Below, in pieces: positions 23,001 to 31,801 of a stretch of 64,000 bases of DNA (positions are counted from its first letter, which is position 1; every line of letters begins with the position of its first letter). The stretch is taken from contig JADKCH010000001.1 in assembly GCA_016714685.1 (NCBI GenBank), positions 310,001-374,000 of the forward strand. Direction: 5' to 3'. The stretch is from Candidatus Geothrix odensensis. Its GTDB lineage: Bacteria > Acidobacteriota > Holophagae > Holophagales > Holophagaceae. The position numbers were made by a program, and so were the translations under genes. The notes beneath the pieces are model-generated. The model saw only the letters and a program-made list of their open reading frames with translations, searched no databases and was not told where the DNA came from.

Positions 23001-24399
23001 AGACATTGGGCCGGGCCGTGTCGCCCATGGAGCCGATGGCCTCCTTCCCGGTGGCCACCATGGGGTAGATCATCTTCTCCAGCTCCTCCCGGGAGCAGGT
23101 GAAGAGGGTCTTGCGGAAGACGCTGACGGGCCCGGCCGTTGCCTGTTCCTCCGGCAGGGTGCCGATGGGCGTGGCACGGGGATCGAAGGCCGCGTAGCGG
23201 TTCTCCCGGGACTGGCTGGCGTCGCGGAAGTTCACCTTGCCCGTGGCCAGGTTCAGCTTCACGCCGGTGCCGGCGTAGACGATGCCCTTCTTCTCGACGC
23301 GGGCCTCGTCCACGGGGAAGGCCCCGGCCTCCGAGGCGAGGATGAAGCGGTCGTCGGTGAGGGTCCACCGGGCGGGGCGGAAGCCGTTGCGGTCGAGCCG
23401 GGCGCCCACGGTGATGCCGTCGGAGAACATGATGATGGCCGGGCCGTCCCAGGGCTCCATGGCCCGGCTCCAGAAGGTGTAGAAGTCGTTCTGCCCTTCC
23501 GCGGGGGGCATCATGATGGCGAGGATGTCCTCCATGTTCGGGATGCTGCTGCGGTAGAGCAGGGCCTCGGCGATCTCGTTGAGGCTGCCCGAATCGCTGA
23601 TGGAGCCGTGGGTGACGAGCTGGTCGGCCTTGAGCCCGATGGACATCTCGCGCGAGATGGCGCGGGAGCGGTTGCCGGCGATGGTGTTGATCTCGCCGTT
23701 GTGGGCGATGAGCCGGAAGGGCTGGGCCTTGTCCCAGGAAGTGCGGGTGTTGGTGCTGAAGCGGCGGTGGATCAGGGCGAAGCGGGTGCTGTAGCGGGGA
23801 TTCTGCAGATCCAGGTAGAAGCGATCGAGGTCGGCGGAGCGCGTGAGGGCCTTGTAGACGATGGTCCGGGCCGACAGCGAGGCGAAGAAGAACTCGTTCT
23901 TGATGCCCGCCTCGGACAGCTTGGTGCGCAGCACCTGCTTGGCGTTGTAGAGCAGCTTCTCGAAGGAGGCATCCGTGCGGCAGTGCGCGGGCCGGCGGAT
24001 GATGGCGTGGCGCAGGGCGGGCAGGGTGCGGCGGGCGTCCTCGCCCAGCACCGCGGGATTGACGGGCACTTCGCGGAAGGCCAGCACCTTGAGGTCGAAG
24101 AAGTCGAAGGTGGCCCGGAAGATGGAGAGGGCCTCCTGGAGCCGCAGCAGGTCCGGGGGGGCCAGCAGGCTGGCCACGGCGATCTCGCCGGGCTTGTGGC
24201 CCAGCAGCTCGAAGGGGATGTCGGTCATGACGCCCGCGCCATCGCTGGACACCTGGTCCGCGGCGCAGCCGCCCCGGTGCTCGACGCAGCGCAGGGCGTG
24301 GAGGGCGTCCTTGAGGATCTGGTGGCAGGCCTGGCCGGTGCGGCTGGCGATGAAGCCAACCCCGCACGCATCGTGCTCGTTCCGGGCTGCGCCGCGCAT
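20011..24399 (-). CDS. gltB: Glutamate synthase, large subunit
   Basis: The product is 1462 aa, the usual length for the large (alpha) subunit. It transfers the glutamine amide to 2-oxoglutarate to give two glutamates. Order: short propeptide (11 aa) before the nucleophile Cys12 in EHDACGVGF; class II amidotransferase domain to about 400 (RRFSTNT, NGEIN); central domain; FMN-binding synthase domain about 790-1160 with the 3Fe-4S cysteines near 1091-1102 (CMMARICEKNTCP); and the C-terminal GxGxG helix domain from about 1265 (GSAGQGFGAF). The small subunit gltD is not adjacent. Downstream lies only the tandem repeat, upstream the divergent dnaX 106 bp away. Confidence 0.96.
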   Translation of the reverse strand: MRGAARNEHDACGVGFIASRTGQACHQILKDALHALRCVEHRGGCAADQVSSDGAGVMTDIPFELLGHKPGEIAVASLLAPPDLLRLQEALSIFRATFDFFDLKVLAFREVPVNPAVLGEDARRTLPALRHAIIRRPAHCRTDASFEKLLYNAKQVLRTKLSEAGIKNEFFFASLSARTIVYKALTRSADLDRFYLDLQNPRYSTRFALIHRRFSTNTRTSWDKAQPFRLIAHNGEINTIAGNRSRAISREMSIGLKADQLVTHGSISDSGSLNEIAEALLYRSSIPNMEDILAIMMPPAEGQNDFYTFWSRAMEPWDGPAIIMFSDGITVGARLDRNGFRPARWTLTDDRFILASEAGAFPVDEARVEKKGIVYAGTGVKLNLATGKVNFRDASQSRENRYAAFDPRATPIGTLPEEQATAGPVSVFRKTLFTCSREELEKMIYPMVATGKEAIGSMGDTARPNVFSSQPRPFFDYFYQHFAQVTNPPLDYLREGNITDLRVFLGRAPNIFFPKDLVPLNEALELPRPILDLGQMRFLDRMQTLRPSESQIIPRSFPMLFRRVDGIRGFHAAIEQLAADVRRAVETGTTVIILSDQDATVEQPPIPGLIALRAVVHTLNESGLRLNASIVMQTSEARTSHHVAALISFGASAVCPALALEIARRDEHPSFAHLTPDQREQNLIAALESGLLKIMAKCGISVVQSYMSAKLFTAVGLGPELMEIFFPGHASPIGGIGYEELAGDVLLKTGFAAQSGFADKLLHTHQFRESGKADEGEKHGMTTARSRLVHRLVALEPDSPEAAALYEEYLASLKADEPINPRHLLAFREAAAPLPLVEVEPRAEILARFGAGAMSFGAVSAESQRDLILAMEAAGGRSNSGEGGENPYYWTDGLTASTKQVASARFGVTAEYLVSGQEIQIKVAQGAKPGEGGQLMKVKVDATIARARFSLPGVDLISPPPLHDIYSIEDLKELIYELKQVHPAARISVKLVSGTGIGTIAMGVAKAGADIIYIAGGDGGTGAATLGSMKHAGLPWEFGLMEAHRALRENRLRDQVELRVDGGLLTGKDIVTAAILGAQGFEFGKLLLVAEGCMMARICEKNTCPAGIATHDPRFKARYTGSPEAVLRMLTHLAEDARRHLAALGVGSLAELQDRTDLLTIAPAHATFVHDRKLDLSAFLEAPPAPEADEAIVVIPEGVGLLNRQLVEAARPFLDLGGEQELAFPIGTEDRGVLATLAGEIAQGIRERRRTGADPAVPGLLRITFSGSAGQGFGAFLTEGLHVRLLGEANDSVGKSMSGGTLVLRPGPLSRYTPEENAILGNGALYGATAGHFFARGLAGDRFCVRNSGASAVVEGAGHHACEYMTRGAVAILGQVLANAGAGMTGGVLFLRRVHEARVNPDYLAGLPWRAEEEAQFRSLLEAHAQETGSTTAAALLADWQGTLQAFAPFVPIAVAAQLASS

Positions 24400-24505
24400 C
24401 GGATGTCCTTCGGGATGTGGAGCAGAGTACTCGGAAAGCCTGGCCTATGGGATCCCAAGACTTGCTTATGACGAGGTTGCAAGGCTATGGGAGACTGGTT
24501 CCGTC

Positions 24506-26095
24506 ATGACCACCCTCGCCCTCAAATACCGCCCCCGTCTCCTGTCCGACCTGGTGGGGCAGGAGGGCAGCGTGAAGGCCCTCGCCAATGCCCTGAAGCG
24601 GGCCAAGGAGAGCGGCCGGATCCACCAGGCCTATCTGTTTGCAGGTGTGCGCGGCACGGGCAAGACCAGCACCGCGCGCATCCTGGCGCGGGCGCTGAAC
24701 TGCGCCGAGGGCCCCACGGCCACGCCCTGCGGCGTGTGCGATCCCTGCCGGGCCGCCGAGCAGCCGGACAGCAGCCTGGACATCGTCGAGATCGACGCCG
24801 CCAGCCGAGCTTCCGTGGCCGATGCCCGGGCCCTGCGGGAGCAGGTGCAGACCCGGCCGGCCTTCTGCCGCTACCGGATCTACATCATCGACGAAGTGCA
24901 CATGCTCAGCACCGAGGCCTTCAACGCCCTGCTGAAGGTCATCGAGGAGCCGCCGCCCCACGCCATCTTCGTGCTGGCCACCACGGAACTCCAGGACGTG
25001 CCCGACACCATCAAGAGCCGGGTGCAGATCTTCCCCTTCCGGCTCATCCCCGTGGGGCTCATCGAGGGCCGCCTCAGGCACGTCTGCGAGCAGGAGGGCG
25101 TCACCTTCGAGGGCGAGAGCCTGCGCCTGGTGGCCGAGGCGGGGCAGGGCTCCATGCGCGACGCGCTGACCATCCTGGACCGCGTCATCTCCGCGGGGGA
25201 CGGCACGGTGCAGGAGGAGGCCGTCCGGGAGCAGCTGGGCATCGTCAGCGCCCACCTGGTGCAGGGCGTGATGTCGGCCCTGGCCATCGGCGACTCGGCG
25301 GCCCTGGTCGAGGCCTGCCGCGAGCTGAATGAGCAGGGCGCCGACTGGGCCACCTTCTGGCGGGAGCTGGTGCTGGCCTTCCGCGACCGCCTGGAGCAGG
25401 AGGCCCGCTCGGGCCGGGGGCCCCAGGACCTGCTGCGCTGGGCCCGGATGCTGAACCTGCTGCTGAGCCGCGAGCGCGACCTCCGCGACAGCAGCCTCCC
25501 GCGCGTGGTGGTGGAGCTGGCCCTGGTGACGGCCGCCCAGCTGCCCCACCTGGCGCCCCTGGACGCCCTGGTGTCTGGCGGCGCCACGGCCGGAGCAGCT
25601 CCCCGCACTGCGGGCCCGCCGCCGGTCCCTCCCAAGGCCCCCCAGGTCGCGCCGGCGCCTGAGGGGCCTCGGCGGCCGGCTCCGCAGCCTCCGCCTCCGG
25701 CGGCACCGGCTCCGCCCCGGGTTCCCGCCACGGCCGACCAGCTGCGGACCGCCTGCGCCGAGGCCCTGCGGCAGGTGCCGGGGCTGCGCGGCCTGGCCAC
25801 GGCGCCCCAGCTGGCTTCGGACCTGCGCTGGGAGGCGCCCATCCTCCGGTTCCGCTTCCCCGGCAACGTGCGCCAGACCCTCCAGGACTTCGAGCGGGAG
25901 AAGGCCAGCCCCCACCTCCTGGCGGCCCTGGCGGGGGTGCTGCCGGGCCTGCAGGCGGTGGCGGTCAGCTTCGACGACCCAGAGCAGCCTGCGGCGGCGG
26001 AAAGACCCGAGGACCGGCTCCGCCGCGAGCCCGCCTTCCAGGAGCTGCTGCGCCTCAGCGGCGGTGAAGTCCTTGAGATCCGGCGAGAGGGGTAG
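24506..26095 (+). CDS. dnaX: DNA polymerase III subunits gamma and tau
   Basis: The product is 529 aa, the clamp-loader ATPase of the replisome. Walker A is GVRGTGKTS (about 47-55). A zinc-binding module has four Cys (66, 75, 78, 81) in LNCAEGPTATPCGVCDPC. Walker B is IYIIDEVHML, and sensor 1 lies in FVLATTELQDVPDTIKSR. A Pro-rich linker (about 365-415, PPPVPPKAPQVAPAPEG) separates the AAA+ core from a short tau-like C-terminal domain. The ATG at 24506 agrees with the MTTLALKYRP family start; the frame is open further upstream but over gltB antisense. Divergent from gltB. Confidence 0.96.
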   Translation: MTTLALKYRPRLLSDLVGQEGSVKALANALKRAKESGRIHQAYLFAGVRGTGKTSTARILARALNCAEGPTATPCGVCDPCRAAEQPDSSLDIVEIDAASRASVADARALREQVQTRPAFCRYRIYIIDEVHMLSTEAFNALLKVIEEPPPHAIFVLATTELQDVPDTIKSRVQIFPFRLIPVGLIEGRLRHVCEQEGVTFEGESLRLVAEAGQGSMRDALTILDRVISAGDGTVQEEAVREQLGIVSAHLVQGVMSALAIGDSAALVEACRELNEQGADWATFWRELVLAFRDRLEQEARSGRGPQDLLRWARMLNLLLSRERDLRDSSLPRVVVELALVTAAQLPHLAPLDALVSGGATAGAAPRTAGPPPVPPKAPQVAPAPEGPRRPAPQPPPPAAPAPPRVPATADQLRTACAEALRQVPGLRGLATAPQLASDLRWEAPILRFRFPGNVRQTLQDFEREKASPHLLAALAGVLPGLQAVAVSFDDPEQPAAAERPEDRLRREPAFQELLRLSGGEVLEIRREG

Positions 26096-26120
26096 AGGCC
26101 GGGTTCGGCGAAGGGGTTGG

Positions 26121-26249
26121 AACCGCGAAAGACGCGAAATCACGCGAAAGGAGCTCGCCGTTTGCTCGGGAGTGGGTCCTGCGGGTGAGGGGTCCGTTCC
26201 TCCCCATTTTTCTTTCGCGCCCGCAGGGCATTTCGCGCTTTTCGCGGTT
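26121..26249. repeat. Intergenic palindrome built from CGCGAAA repeats
   Basis: Left arm AACCGCGAAAGACGCGAAAT, right arm ending TTTCGCGCTTTTCGCGGTT, each made of imperfect CGCGAAA units, with about 65 bp between. It lies between the convergent dnaX and moaD-like genes and can form a long hairpin, so it might act as terminator or mRNA end for both. Confidence 0.75.
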
Positions 26250-26261
26250 GATGCTTTTGGA

Positions 26262-26483
26262 TCAACCCCCGGATACCGGCGGCATGAGGGCCACTTCGTC
26301 GCCGTCCCGCAGCGGGGTGGCGCGGTCGGCGAAGCTCTGGTTGACGGCCAGCAGGGCCTCCGGGGGCAGGGGGGCCAGGCGGGGGTCGAGCAGCAGGTCG
26401 CCCAGGGCGGGCGCCGCGGGGACGGCCAGCTCACTGAAGCCCAGCAGGGCCCGGTACCGCGCGAAGGCTTTCACCGTGATCAT
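26262..26483 (-). CDS. MoaD/ThiS-family sulfur carrier
   Basis: The product is 73 aa with the beta-grasp fold and the C-terminal Gly-Gly (PPVSGG) that is activated by adenylation and carries sulfur as thiocarboxylate. The opening MITVKAFARYRALLG and DGDEVALMPPVSGG are typical of MoaD, the small subunit of molybdopterin synthase. No moaE or moeB is next to it. The gene follows tamB by 14 bp in the same direction and is probably cotranscribed, though no functional tie is evident. Confidence 0.85.
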   Translation of the reverse strand: MITVKAFARYRALLGFSELAVPAAPALGDLLLDPRLAPLPPEALLAVNQSFADRATPLRDGDEVALMPPVSGG

Positions 26484-26497
26484 GGGCAGCTCCTTGG

Positions 26498-29400
26498 CTA
26501 CTTGGGGCTCCAGGTGTGCCGGATCTCGCCCGAGGGGTTGAGTCCGGTGCCTCCGCCTTTGCTGGCGCCAAGTTGGAGGATGAGGTTGCCGAAACGCCAC
26601 TCCACCTGGCCGGAGGTGATGCTCAGCTCGCCGGTCTTCCGGTGGGAGATGACGAAGGCGCTGCGCTGACCCAGCAGGCTCACGCTCTTGCCCAGGGTCA
26701 CTTCGGTCTCGGTGCTACCCAGGCTCGTGGTGCGCACGGCCACGTTCACCCGATCCAGGCCCAGGGTGCGCCGCAGCTGCTCCTGGAAGGGGGCGAAGGC
26801 CAGGGTGGTGAGGAGGCCGGAGCTGGCGCTGGCGAGACCGGAGGTGATGGCGCCCTGGGTGGCCCCGGAGGAGCCGCCGGCGGTGCCCACATTGGCCGCG
26901 TTGCCCGGGTTGATCAGGATGGCCACGATCTCATCCTGCCGCAGGCTGGGGGTGGAGTTGGGCACGATGGTGAGATTGCTGAGCGTGCCGTGGATGTCGA
27001 GGTTCACGGTGTAGCCGGGGATGGAGCTGACGCTGCCCTGCATGTTGATGATCGGATCCAGGGCCCGCAGCTCGGAGAAGCTCAGGGAGCCCCGGTCCAC
27101 GACCATGTCGCCGGCGGGGAAGATGTTGGTGACCCGGCCCCCGGCCTGGAAGACCATGGTGCCCTTGGGCACCGGATGACCCAGGGTGCCCAGCACCTGG
27201 AAGGGACCATCGGTGCGGCCCTCGAGCTTCAGGAGGTTGGTGTCGAAGCTCCAGGGCGTCCGCAGGTCCAGCTCCAGGTCGAGGCGGATGCGCTCGAGGG
27301 GATCGTCCAGGTCCAGCCCCGTGAGGCCGCCGCTGTCGCTGAGGGCGCTGCGGAGGATCAGGTCCGACAGCTTCACTTCGCTCTGGAAGGTCAGGCGGTC
27401 CGCCCGCAGCCGGCCCTTGAGGAGGCCGCCCTCCTCGGTGCCGGTGAGGGTCGCGTCGAGCGTGCCTTGCAGATCGAGGCCATCAGGCACGTCCCGCAGC
27501 TGGAAGTTCGTCAGCCGGGCCTTGAGGGCGTAGGTGTCGAGCCCGCCCGGGCGCCAGACGATCGCGCCGCTGGCCTTGAGCTCGCCATGGGCCAGGGTCC
27601 CGCGCACGGGGCGGGCCTCGTCGATGGTGATGGTCCGGTCTTTGAGGACCAGTTCAGCCTGGATGTCCTCGGCACCCTGGTAGCCCCGGAGGTTCATGCG
27701 GCCCTGGTCCAGGGAGACGACCCCGTCCAGCAGAGGCTCCAGGTAGGTGCCGTGGGCCAGGGTGTCGAAACGGCTGGTGCCCTGGACCGTCAGCTCGGAG
27801 AGCAGGCTGTACTCATCCACCTCCATGAAGCGGTCGAGGATGGTCTTCAGGTGGGCCAGGTCGGCCGCCCCCTGCACCTTGAGCGCCAGGGGGGCCGAGG
27901 CCGAGAAGGGGACCGTGCCCGACAGGTGCACCTGGGCCGCCTGGGGAGTCGCCCCGCTGACCGGACCCCGGGCGCCGCCCTCCAGGCTCAGGTCCACGGC
28001 GGCGCCGAGCGCGTTGCCCCGCAGCGTCGAGGCGCCGGTCTGGTGCAGCTCAAAGGCGCCGAACTGGGCGGCGAGCCGATCCAGGGAGCCGTTCCAGGCC
28101 AGATCGCGGCCGTTCGTCCAGCGACCCTTGGCCGTGGCGGACAGGGTGAGGTCCTCGAGGAGGTCGTCCGTCAGGCCCCGGGCCAGCAGTTCCGTGCGGG
28201 CGCTCTCGGGGGAGATGTTGAGCGTCAGCCCGCCGACCAGATCGGGGCCCTCTTGGCGAACCTTGGCTTCCAGCAGGGGCCGGGCCATCCCCTCCATGCC
28301 GACCTGGGCATCCAGGGCCCCCCTGTCCAGGGTGGCCCGGCCCTGGAGCCCCTCCACGCTGCGGTCACCGAAGAAGATCCGGCCCCGGCTCCAATTCACC
28401 CGCCCCTCGGGCAGGTCGTAGCCCCCGAAGGCGCGCGTGATGGGTCCGAGCAGGCGGGCCTCCACCTGGGCCTGGAGGCGGGGGCCGGGCAGGGCCAGCA
28501 GCTGGGAATCCAGGCGCCCGCCCAGGTCCACCCACCAGGTCCAGCGCTGGAAGTCCATGTCGGCTCGACCCTGGAGGGCCAGGTCGCCTTCCGGGGGGGC
28601 ATCGCCGTGGCCCAGGAGGTGGGGGTGCTCGGCCACCCGGACATCCTTCAGCTTCATCTGAAGGGTCTCGATGTCCATGGAGAAGTCCCCGGAGGCTGCG
28701 GGAACTTTGACTCCGTAAACTTCGCCTTGATCGACTTGTGCTGATCCGTACATGCTCAGGTTGGCGTAGGGACCATGGAGGCGCACCCAACCGCTGGCCT
28801 GGCCCGTGATGGGGAGGTCGTGCCCGGCTTCGTCCTTGAGGTCGGCGGCCCGCAGGCCTTCGGCCACTGGCAGCTGGTGGGCGGTGTAGCACATGTCCAT
28901 CTGCGGTTGACCGGGCGCGGTCTCGGCCCAGGTGAGCCAGAGCTCGCCGCCGCCGATGCCCTGGTCCTTCGTGAGTTCGATGTCCTTGACCCGCAGGTCG
29001 GAGCCGCGGATCTCGACCCGCCGGGCCCACAAGGCGTCAGCCCGGGCTCCATGCCAGCGGGGGTGGTCCACCCCGACGGTGCCGTCCACCTCCAGGCCAC
29101 CCGGACGGCTCCACCGCACCTTCGCCTGGGCGGTGGTCTGTCCCTCCATGTCCAGGGTGGCGATCTGCCAGGCCTGGAGTGCGCGGCCCACCTGGTTCGC
29201 ATCCAGGGCGGCTTCCCCTGCGCCTTCAAACTGCCCCAGACCCCGGGCATCCAGGGTGGCCCAGCCCCGGCCCTCGAGCTTCAGGGCATCGAGATCGAGT
29301 CTGACGTGATCCAGGGTGGCTTGCCCCCGGTCCAGGCTGGCAGCCAGGCCACCGGCCTCCCGGCCGTTCTGGGTCAGGGCCACCAGGACGCTGGCCTGCC

Positions 29401-30601
29401 ACTGGTCCGCGCGCCCGAGCATCACCCTGGATTGGGGACCCTTGAGCTGGGCCTGGACATTGGCCCGGGTGCCACGGATTTCGGGAAGCCGGAGCAGGCT
29501 GCCAAGGGCTTCCAGGTCGAGGTCGTGCCCCTGGAGGGTGGTCTGGATCGGGGTGGTGCGGGACCAGGTGCCCCGCAGGTCGAGGTTGCCCTGGGGCGAG
29601 GTCCACCGCAGGTGGTCCAGCCGGGCCTGGTCGAGGGTGCCGCTCCCTTTCGCGTTCAGGTTGCCAGGCAGGAAGGCGGCCAGGCTGGGGCGCAGATCCT
29701 GGCCCTCGGCCATGAAGGTCCAGGTGGGGTGGGCCAGCGAGCCGTTGAGCGTGGCAAGGAGGTCCAGGCTTCCGGACAGGGGCGGCCTGGCGGCACCGCC
29801 CCAGCGCCCGGCCTGCGCCAGGTCCACCAGCCCGGAGAGGCGGGCCTCCATCCGGTCGGTGGCGGTGGGGGTCTTCGGTTCGTAGCGGCCGATCAGGCGG
29901 GCCTGGCTGTCGCCCAGCCGGAGGTAGGCCTCGTGGAGCACCAGGGCGGGTTCGGAGACCTCGCCATTGAGGTCCAGGCGGCCCTTCTCCCAGCCCTGGG
30001 GGCCCTTCACGGCCAACTGGGCCCCGGCCAGCTCGACGCGCAGGTGGTTCGGTCCCAGGCCCGTGCCCTTCGCCTCGAAGAGGCAAGTCAGGGCGGGGAT
30101 TCCCCGCAGGGGCACGGGCACGTCGACCTGCCCGCCCGTCAGGCTGAAGCTGTCCAGCCGGAACTGGGGCAGGGGGCCCTTCCGGGGCGGGTGCTCTTTG
30201 AGCTTGATCGCGGCGAGGCCCGCCTCGGTGAGGCGCAAGTGGGGACGCTCCACCTGGATGCGGTAGATGCGGCGGGTGGGCCCCAGGAAGGACCACAGGT
30301 CGAGGCGGGCTTCCACCCGGCGGATGGTCAGAAGGTCCCCGCCCACCTGGATGTCGTGGAGCACCAGGGAGCCCAGCACGGGATGGAGCTCGATGCGGCC
30401 GATGGCCAGGGGGAGGCCAGTCTCCTCCCGCACCAGCGCGTCGGCCTGGCCCACCACCCAGCGCAGGACGGCCGGCCGGGAGGCGATCCAGGGCGTCACG
30501 GTGGCGAGGGTGGCCCCGCCCACCAGGGCGTAGGAGACGCGGCGCACCCACCGTCTGCTCCAGAGCCGCCGCACCGCGTCTTTGGCGGAAGGCCAGGTCA
30601 T
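26498..30601 (-). CDS. TamB-like translocation/assembly or lipid-transfer protein
   Basis: The product is 1367 aa. A positively charged N-terminus and one membrane helix (about 20-38, VSYALVGGATLATVTPWIA) anchor it in the inner membrane. Next comes an AsmA/DUF748-like segment (VLGSLVLHDIQVGG) and a very long run of beta strands with repeated L-x-G patterns, ending in the C-terminal TamB (DUF490) domain from about 1050 (DFDTN, RLTFQSEVKLSDL, PGNAANVGTAGGSSG, NVAVRTTSLGSTETEVTLGK). The family bridges inner and outer membranes for outer-membrane protein assembly or phospholipid transport. No tamA is adjacent; instead its ATG overlaps the stop of a Ser/Thr kinase gene. Confidence 0.88.
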   Translation of the reverse strand: MTWPSAKDAVRRLWSRRWVRRVSYALVGGATLATVTPWIASRPAVLRWVVGQADALVREETGLPLAIGRIELHPVLGSLVLHDIQVGGDLLTIRRVEARLDLWSFLGPTRRIYRIQVERPHLRLTEAGLAAIKLKEHPPRKGPLPQFRLDSFSLTGGQVDVPVPLRGIPALTCLFEAKGTGLGPNHLRVELAGAQLAVKGPQGWEKGRLDLNGEVSEPALVLHEAYLRLGDSQARLIGRYEPKTPTATDRMEARLSGLVDLAQAGRWGGAARPPLSGSLDLLATLNGSLAHPTWTFMAEGQDLRPSLAAFLPGNLNAKGSGTLDQARLDHLRWTSPQGNLDLRGTWSRTTPIQTTLQGHDLDLEALGSLLRLPEIRGTRANVQAQLKGPQSRVMLGRADQWQASVLVALTQNGREAGGLAASLDRGQATLDHVRLDLDALKLEGRGWATLDARGLGQFEGAGEAALDANQVGRALQAWQIATLDMEGQTTAQAKVRWSRPGGLEVDGTVGVDHPRWHGARADALWARRVEIRGSDLRVKDIELTKDQGIGGGELWLTWAETAPGQPQMDMCYTAHQLPVAEGLRAADLKDEAGHDLPITGQASGWVRLHGPYANLSMYGSAQVDQGEVYGVKVPAASGDFSMDIETLQMKLKDVRVAEHPHLLGHGDAPPEGDLALQGRADMDFQRWTWWVDLGGRLDSQLLALPGPRLQAQVEARLLGPITRAFGGYDLPEGRVNWSRGRIFFGDRSVEGLQGRATLDRGALDAQVGMEGMARPLLEAKVRQEGPDLVGGLTLNISPESARTELLARGLTDDLLEDLTLSATAKGRWTNGRDLAWNGSLDRLAAQFGAFELHQTGASTLRGNALGAAVDLSLEGGARGPVSGATPQAAQVHLSGTVPFSASAPLALKVQGAADLAHLKTILDRFMEVDEYSLLSELTVQGTSRFDTLAHGTYLEPLLDGVVSLDQGRMNLRGYQGAEDIQAELVLKDRTITIDEARPVRGTLAHGELKASGAIVWRPGGLDTYALKARLTNFQLRDVPDGLDLQGTLDATLTGTEEGGLLKGRLRADRLTFQSEVKLSDLILRSALSDSGGLTGLDLDDPLERIRLDLELDLRTPWSFDTNLLKLEGRTDGPFQVLGTLGHPVPKGTMVFQAGGRVTNIFPAGDMVVDRGSLSFSELRALDPIINMQGSVSSIPGYTVNLDIHGTLSNLTIVPNSTPSLRQDEIVAILINPGNAANVGTAGGSSGATQGAITSGLASASSGLLTTLAFAPFQEQLRRTLGLDRVNVAVRTTSLGSTETEVTLGKSVSLLGQRSAFVISHRKTGELSITSGQVEWRFGNLILQLGASKGGGTGLNPSGEIRHTWSPK

Positions 30602-31569
30602 GTGGCGGGTTCGCCGCAGTTGGGGCACTTCATGGCCATGCGGGGCAGCTGCCGGTAGCAGAAGCGGCAGAGCCGGGACTGCGTCGCCGCCCGCAGGGTG
30701 GGGTGGGGGCCGGAGGTGGAGGTGGACAGCACCGCCGTGCCCAGGGGGCGGGTCTCCCGGGCCACGTTCTCCTTGAGCCGGCGGAGGGCCTCCAGGAGGG
30801 CCTGGGCGGAGAGGTAGCGCTCGCCGAGGTTCACGGCCAGGGCCTTCATGACCACCTCGGAGAAGGCCTTCGGCACGATGGGATTGCGCAGGTGCGGCGC
30901 GACGATCTGCTGGGTGGTGAAGGCCTGGGCGATCTTCAGGGGATCGGCGTCATAGAAGGGCACCGTGCCGGTCAACATCTCGTAGAGGGTGATGCCCAGG
31001 GACCAGAGGTCGGACTGGAACACCGCCCGGCCCCGGAAGTGCTCCGGCGCCATGTAGGGGGGCGAGCCGATGCGGGTGGGCGCGTAGGGCACGTGCTGCA
31101 TCTCAAGTACTCGGGAAGTGCCGAAATCCGTGACCTTGGCGACGCCGTCCCGGTTCACCAGGATGTTGGCGGGGCGCAGGTCGCGGTGGAGGATCTGGTG
31201 GCCGTGGGCGAAGGCGATGGCGCAGCAGACGTCGAGGCCGATCTCGAGGGCCCGGGTGGGCGGAAGGGCGCGCTCGCGGCGGATGAGGCGATCCAGGCCC
31301 TCGCCCTCCACGTATTCGAGAACCATGAAGAAGATGCCGTTCTTCCGCTCGACCGTGATGAGCTCGACGATGTTGGGGTGCTTCAGGCCCGCCATGATGC
31401 GGGGTTCCTTCAGCAGGTCGACGATCTCCTCCTGCTGCTGGTGCGGCACCTTGAGGGCCACCTTCCGGTTCACCCAGGTGTCCATGGCCAGGTAGACGGC
31501 TCCGAAGCCGCCCGAACCGAGGCGGTCCAGGATCTGGTATTTGCCCAGCGTCTGGTCCTTGGAAAGCAC
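30598..31569 (-). CDS. Serine/threonine protein kinase with C-terminal zinc ribbon
   Basis: The product is 323 aa from a GTG with GGAG nine bases upstream. Kinase domain about 8-270: glycine loop LGSGGFGAVY, Lys in VALKVP, catalytic HRDLRPANILV, DFG in VTDFGTSR, APE in YMAPEHF. The C-terminal segment has a four-Cys ribbon (CRFCYRQ then CPNC, about 298-317). No membrane helix, so it is cytoplasmic. The stop codon overlaps the tamB start (ATGA), implying translational coupling. An upstream in-frame extension would run into the terminator hairpin and is rejected. Confidence 0.88.
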   Translation of the reverse strand: MLSKDQTLGKYQILDRLGSGGFGAVYLAMDTWVNRKVALKVPHQQQEEIVDLLKEPRIMAGLKHPNIVELITVERKNGIFFMVLEYVEGEGLDRLIRRERALPPTRALEIGLDVCCAIAFAHGHQILHRDLRPANILVNRDGVAKVTDFGTSRVLEMQHVPYAPTRIGSPPYMAPEHFRGRAVFQSDLWSLGITLYEMLTGTVPFYDADPLKIAQAFTTQQIVAPHLRNPIVPKAFSEVVMKALAVNLGERYLSAQALLEALRRLKENVARETRPLGTAVLSTSTSGPHPTLRAATQSRLCRFCYRQLPRMAMKCPNCGEPAT

Positions 31570-31605
31570 GAGTGGTGGCTCCGCAGCGATGGACCAAGGA
31601 TGACC

Positions 31606-31638
31606 TAAAAAAGCCCCGCCGGGGCGGGGCTTTTTGGC
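31606..31638 (-). terminator. Rho-independent terminator of the methyltransferase gene
   Basis: GCCCCGCC and GGCGGGGC form a strong stem, with A6 on one side and T5 on the other, so it can work on both strands. It lies downstream of the minus-strand methyltransferase and upstream of the kinase. Confidence 0.85.
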
Positions 31639-31801
31639 TCGCATGGTCCGGTATCAATCCGGGAGGGCCCAGGCTCGGCGCGGAATGTCTCGCCCTTCGG
31701 GTCGCCGCGGCCTGCGGCCACACGCCTCGGTCATGAATCACCAGAGAGGACGGCGGCGGCCCACGAGAGGGCAGGGCCACCGCCGGCTCCAACGCAGGGG
31801 A

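Noticed and set aside
20554..24471. 1305-codon plus-strand frame opposite gltB, and a 952-codon minus-strand frame in another phase
   Set aside because: Shadow frames of a GC-rich gene. The real gltB frame has full domain order and catalytic residues; the others give low-complexity His/Ala/Gly-rich translations.
28775..30658. 627-codon plus-strand frame opposite tamB
   Set aside because: No domain, low complexity, and fully antisense to a gene with clear TamB features.
31570..31644. Longer N-terminus for the Ser/Thr kinase at 30598
   Set aside because: It would translate through a strong terminator hairpin (31606-31638). The GTG at 31569 has GGAG at suitable distance.
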